A stretch of 42,270 nt of DNA from an uncultured Bacteroides sp. (lineage in GTDB: Bacteria; Bacteroidota; Bacteroidia; Bacteroidales; Bacteroidaceae), in the NCBI GenBank assembly GCA_947074275.1, contig CAMTPA010000022.1, positions 1 through 42,270 of the forward strand, written 5' to 3'. The notes beneath the pieces are model-generated. The model did not search any database and was not told the DNA's origin. It was given only the letters and a program-made list of their open reading frames with translations. Made by a program: the position numbers and the translations under genes. Positions 42,171 through 42,270 of this stretch are shown one piece after another (the first letter of the stretch is position 1; each line of letters starts with the position of its first letter).

Positions 42171-42201
42171 TTTGGAGTTTTACAGATTTTATCTACCTTT
42201 G
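42171..42201 (+). promoter_or_regulatory. Promoter of the tRNA-Gly gene
   Basis: TTTG at 42171-42174, a 19-bp spacer and TACCTTTG at 42194-42201 match the Bacteroidota consensus closely, 17 bp before the tRNA. Confidence 0.8.
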
Positions 42202-42218
42202 CAACCGCAAACAGCAAT

Positions 42219-42270
42219 GCGGAAATAGCTCAGTTGGTAGAGCATAACCTTGCCAAGGTTAGGGTCGCGA
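42219..42270 (+). tRNA. tRNA-Gly (anticodon GCC), 3' end outside window
   Basis: The first 52 bases of a tRNA. Acceptor 5' strand GCGGAAA, D arm GCTC...GAGC with AGTTGGTA loop, anticodon stem TAACC/GGTTA around loop TTGCCAA (anticodon GCC, glycine), then the variable loop and the start of the T arm. The window ends before the T loop and acceptor 3' strand. Confidence 0.93.

Noticed and set aside
42102..42270. Integrated element at the tRNA-Gly
   Set aside because: The tRNA is cut by the window edge and no integrase or direct-repeat attachment site is visible on the available side.

Overview
The window looks like chromosomal DNA of an anaerobic or microaerophilic Bacteroidales species (phylum Bacteroidota). 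The reasons are: promoters of the TTTG / TAnnTTTG type ahead of many genes, a TonB-dependent receptor with an N-terminal carboxypeptidase-regulatory-like domain paired with a lipoprotein, an UpxY/NusG-like protein, an iron-type superoxide dismutase very like the Bacteroides enzymes, carboxynorspermidine decarboxylase, a DUF4301 protein, and moderately AT-rich coding sequence. No genus is claimed.

Layout. 1-658: 3' part of an IS30-family insertion sequence cut by the window edge. 739-6060: TonB receptor plus a large lipoprotein built from repeated OB-fold-like modules, closed by a strong terminator. 6405-12967 (minus): a six-gene operon tolC - macA - ABC ATPase - macB - sensor kinase - LytTR regulator, i.e. 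a tripartite efflux pump with its own two-component system. 13187-15910 (plus): HAD phosphatase, panB and an MFS permease. 15978-21092 (minus): RelA/SpoT homologue whose hydrolase site is degenerate, diacylglycerol/undecaprenol kinase and a GH95 lipoprotein. 21214-24013 (plus): DUF4301 protein and a PagL-like outer-membrane deacylase. 24182-28221 (minus): LacI regulator, L-galactose dehydrogenase-like reductase, COG3618 lactonase and zinc dehydrogenase, best read as an L-galactose (or L-fucose) oxidation pathway. 28374-30078 (plus): purT and an isolated UpxY-like gene. 30147-33199 (minus): GH13 amylase, patatin and a phosphoribosyltransferase. 33336-34700 (plus): MFS transporter. 34713-38110 (minus): ThiE/TenI-like protein, a sensor kinase with a periplasmic-binding-protein-like sensor, and superoxide dismutase. 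38324-42101 (plus): UvrD/PcrA helicase, a 53-codon overlapping ORF, and nspC. The window ends inside a tRNA-Gly(GCC).

Most of this is housekeeping chromosome. The less ordinary items are: a degenerate 22-bp tandem-repeat family found at four intergenic sites (about 9.5, 24.1, 40.8 and 42.1 kb), which splits the efflux operon and brackets nspC; the OB-fold lipoprotein standing where a SusD would normally be beside a TonB receptor; the hydrolase-dead RelA homologue; the L-galactose cluster with a clear LacI-type palindrome; and the small ORF coupled to uvrD. No CRISPR array, prophage, rRNA or complete mobile element was found.
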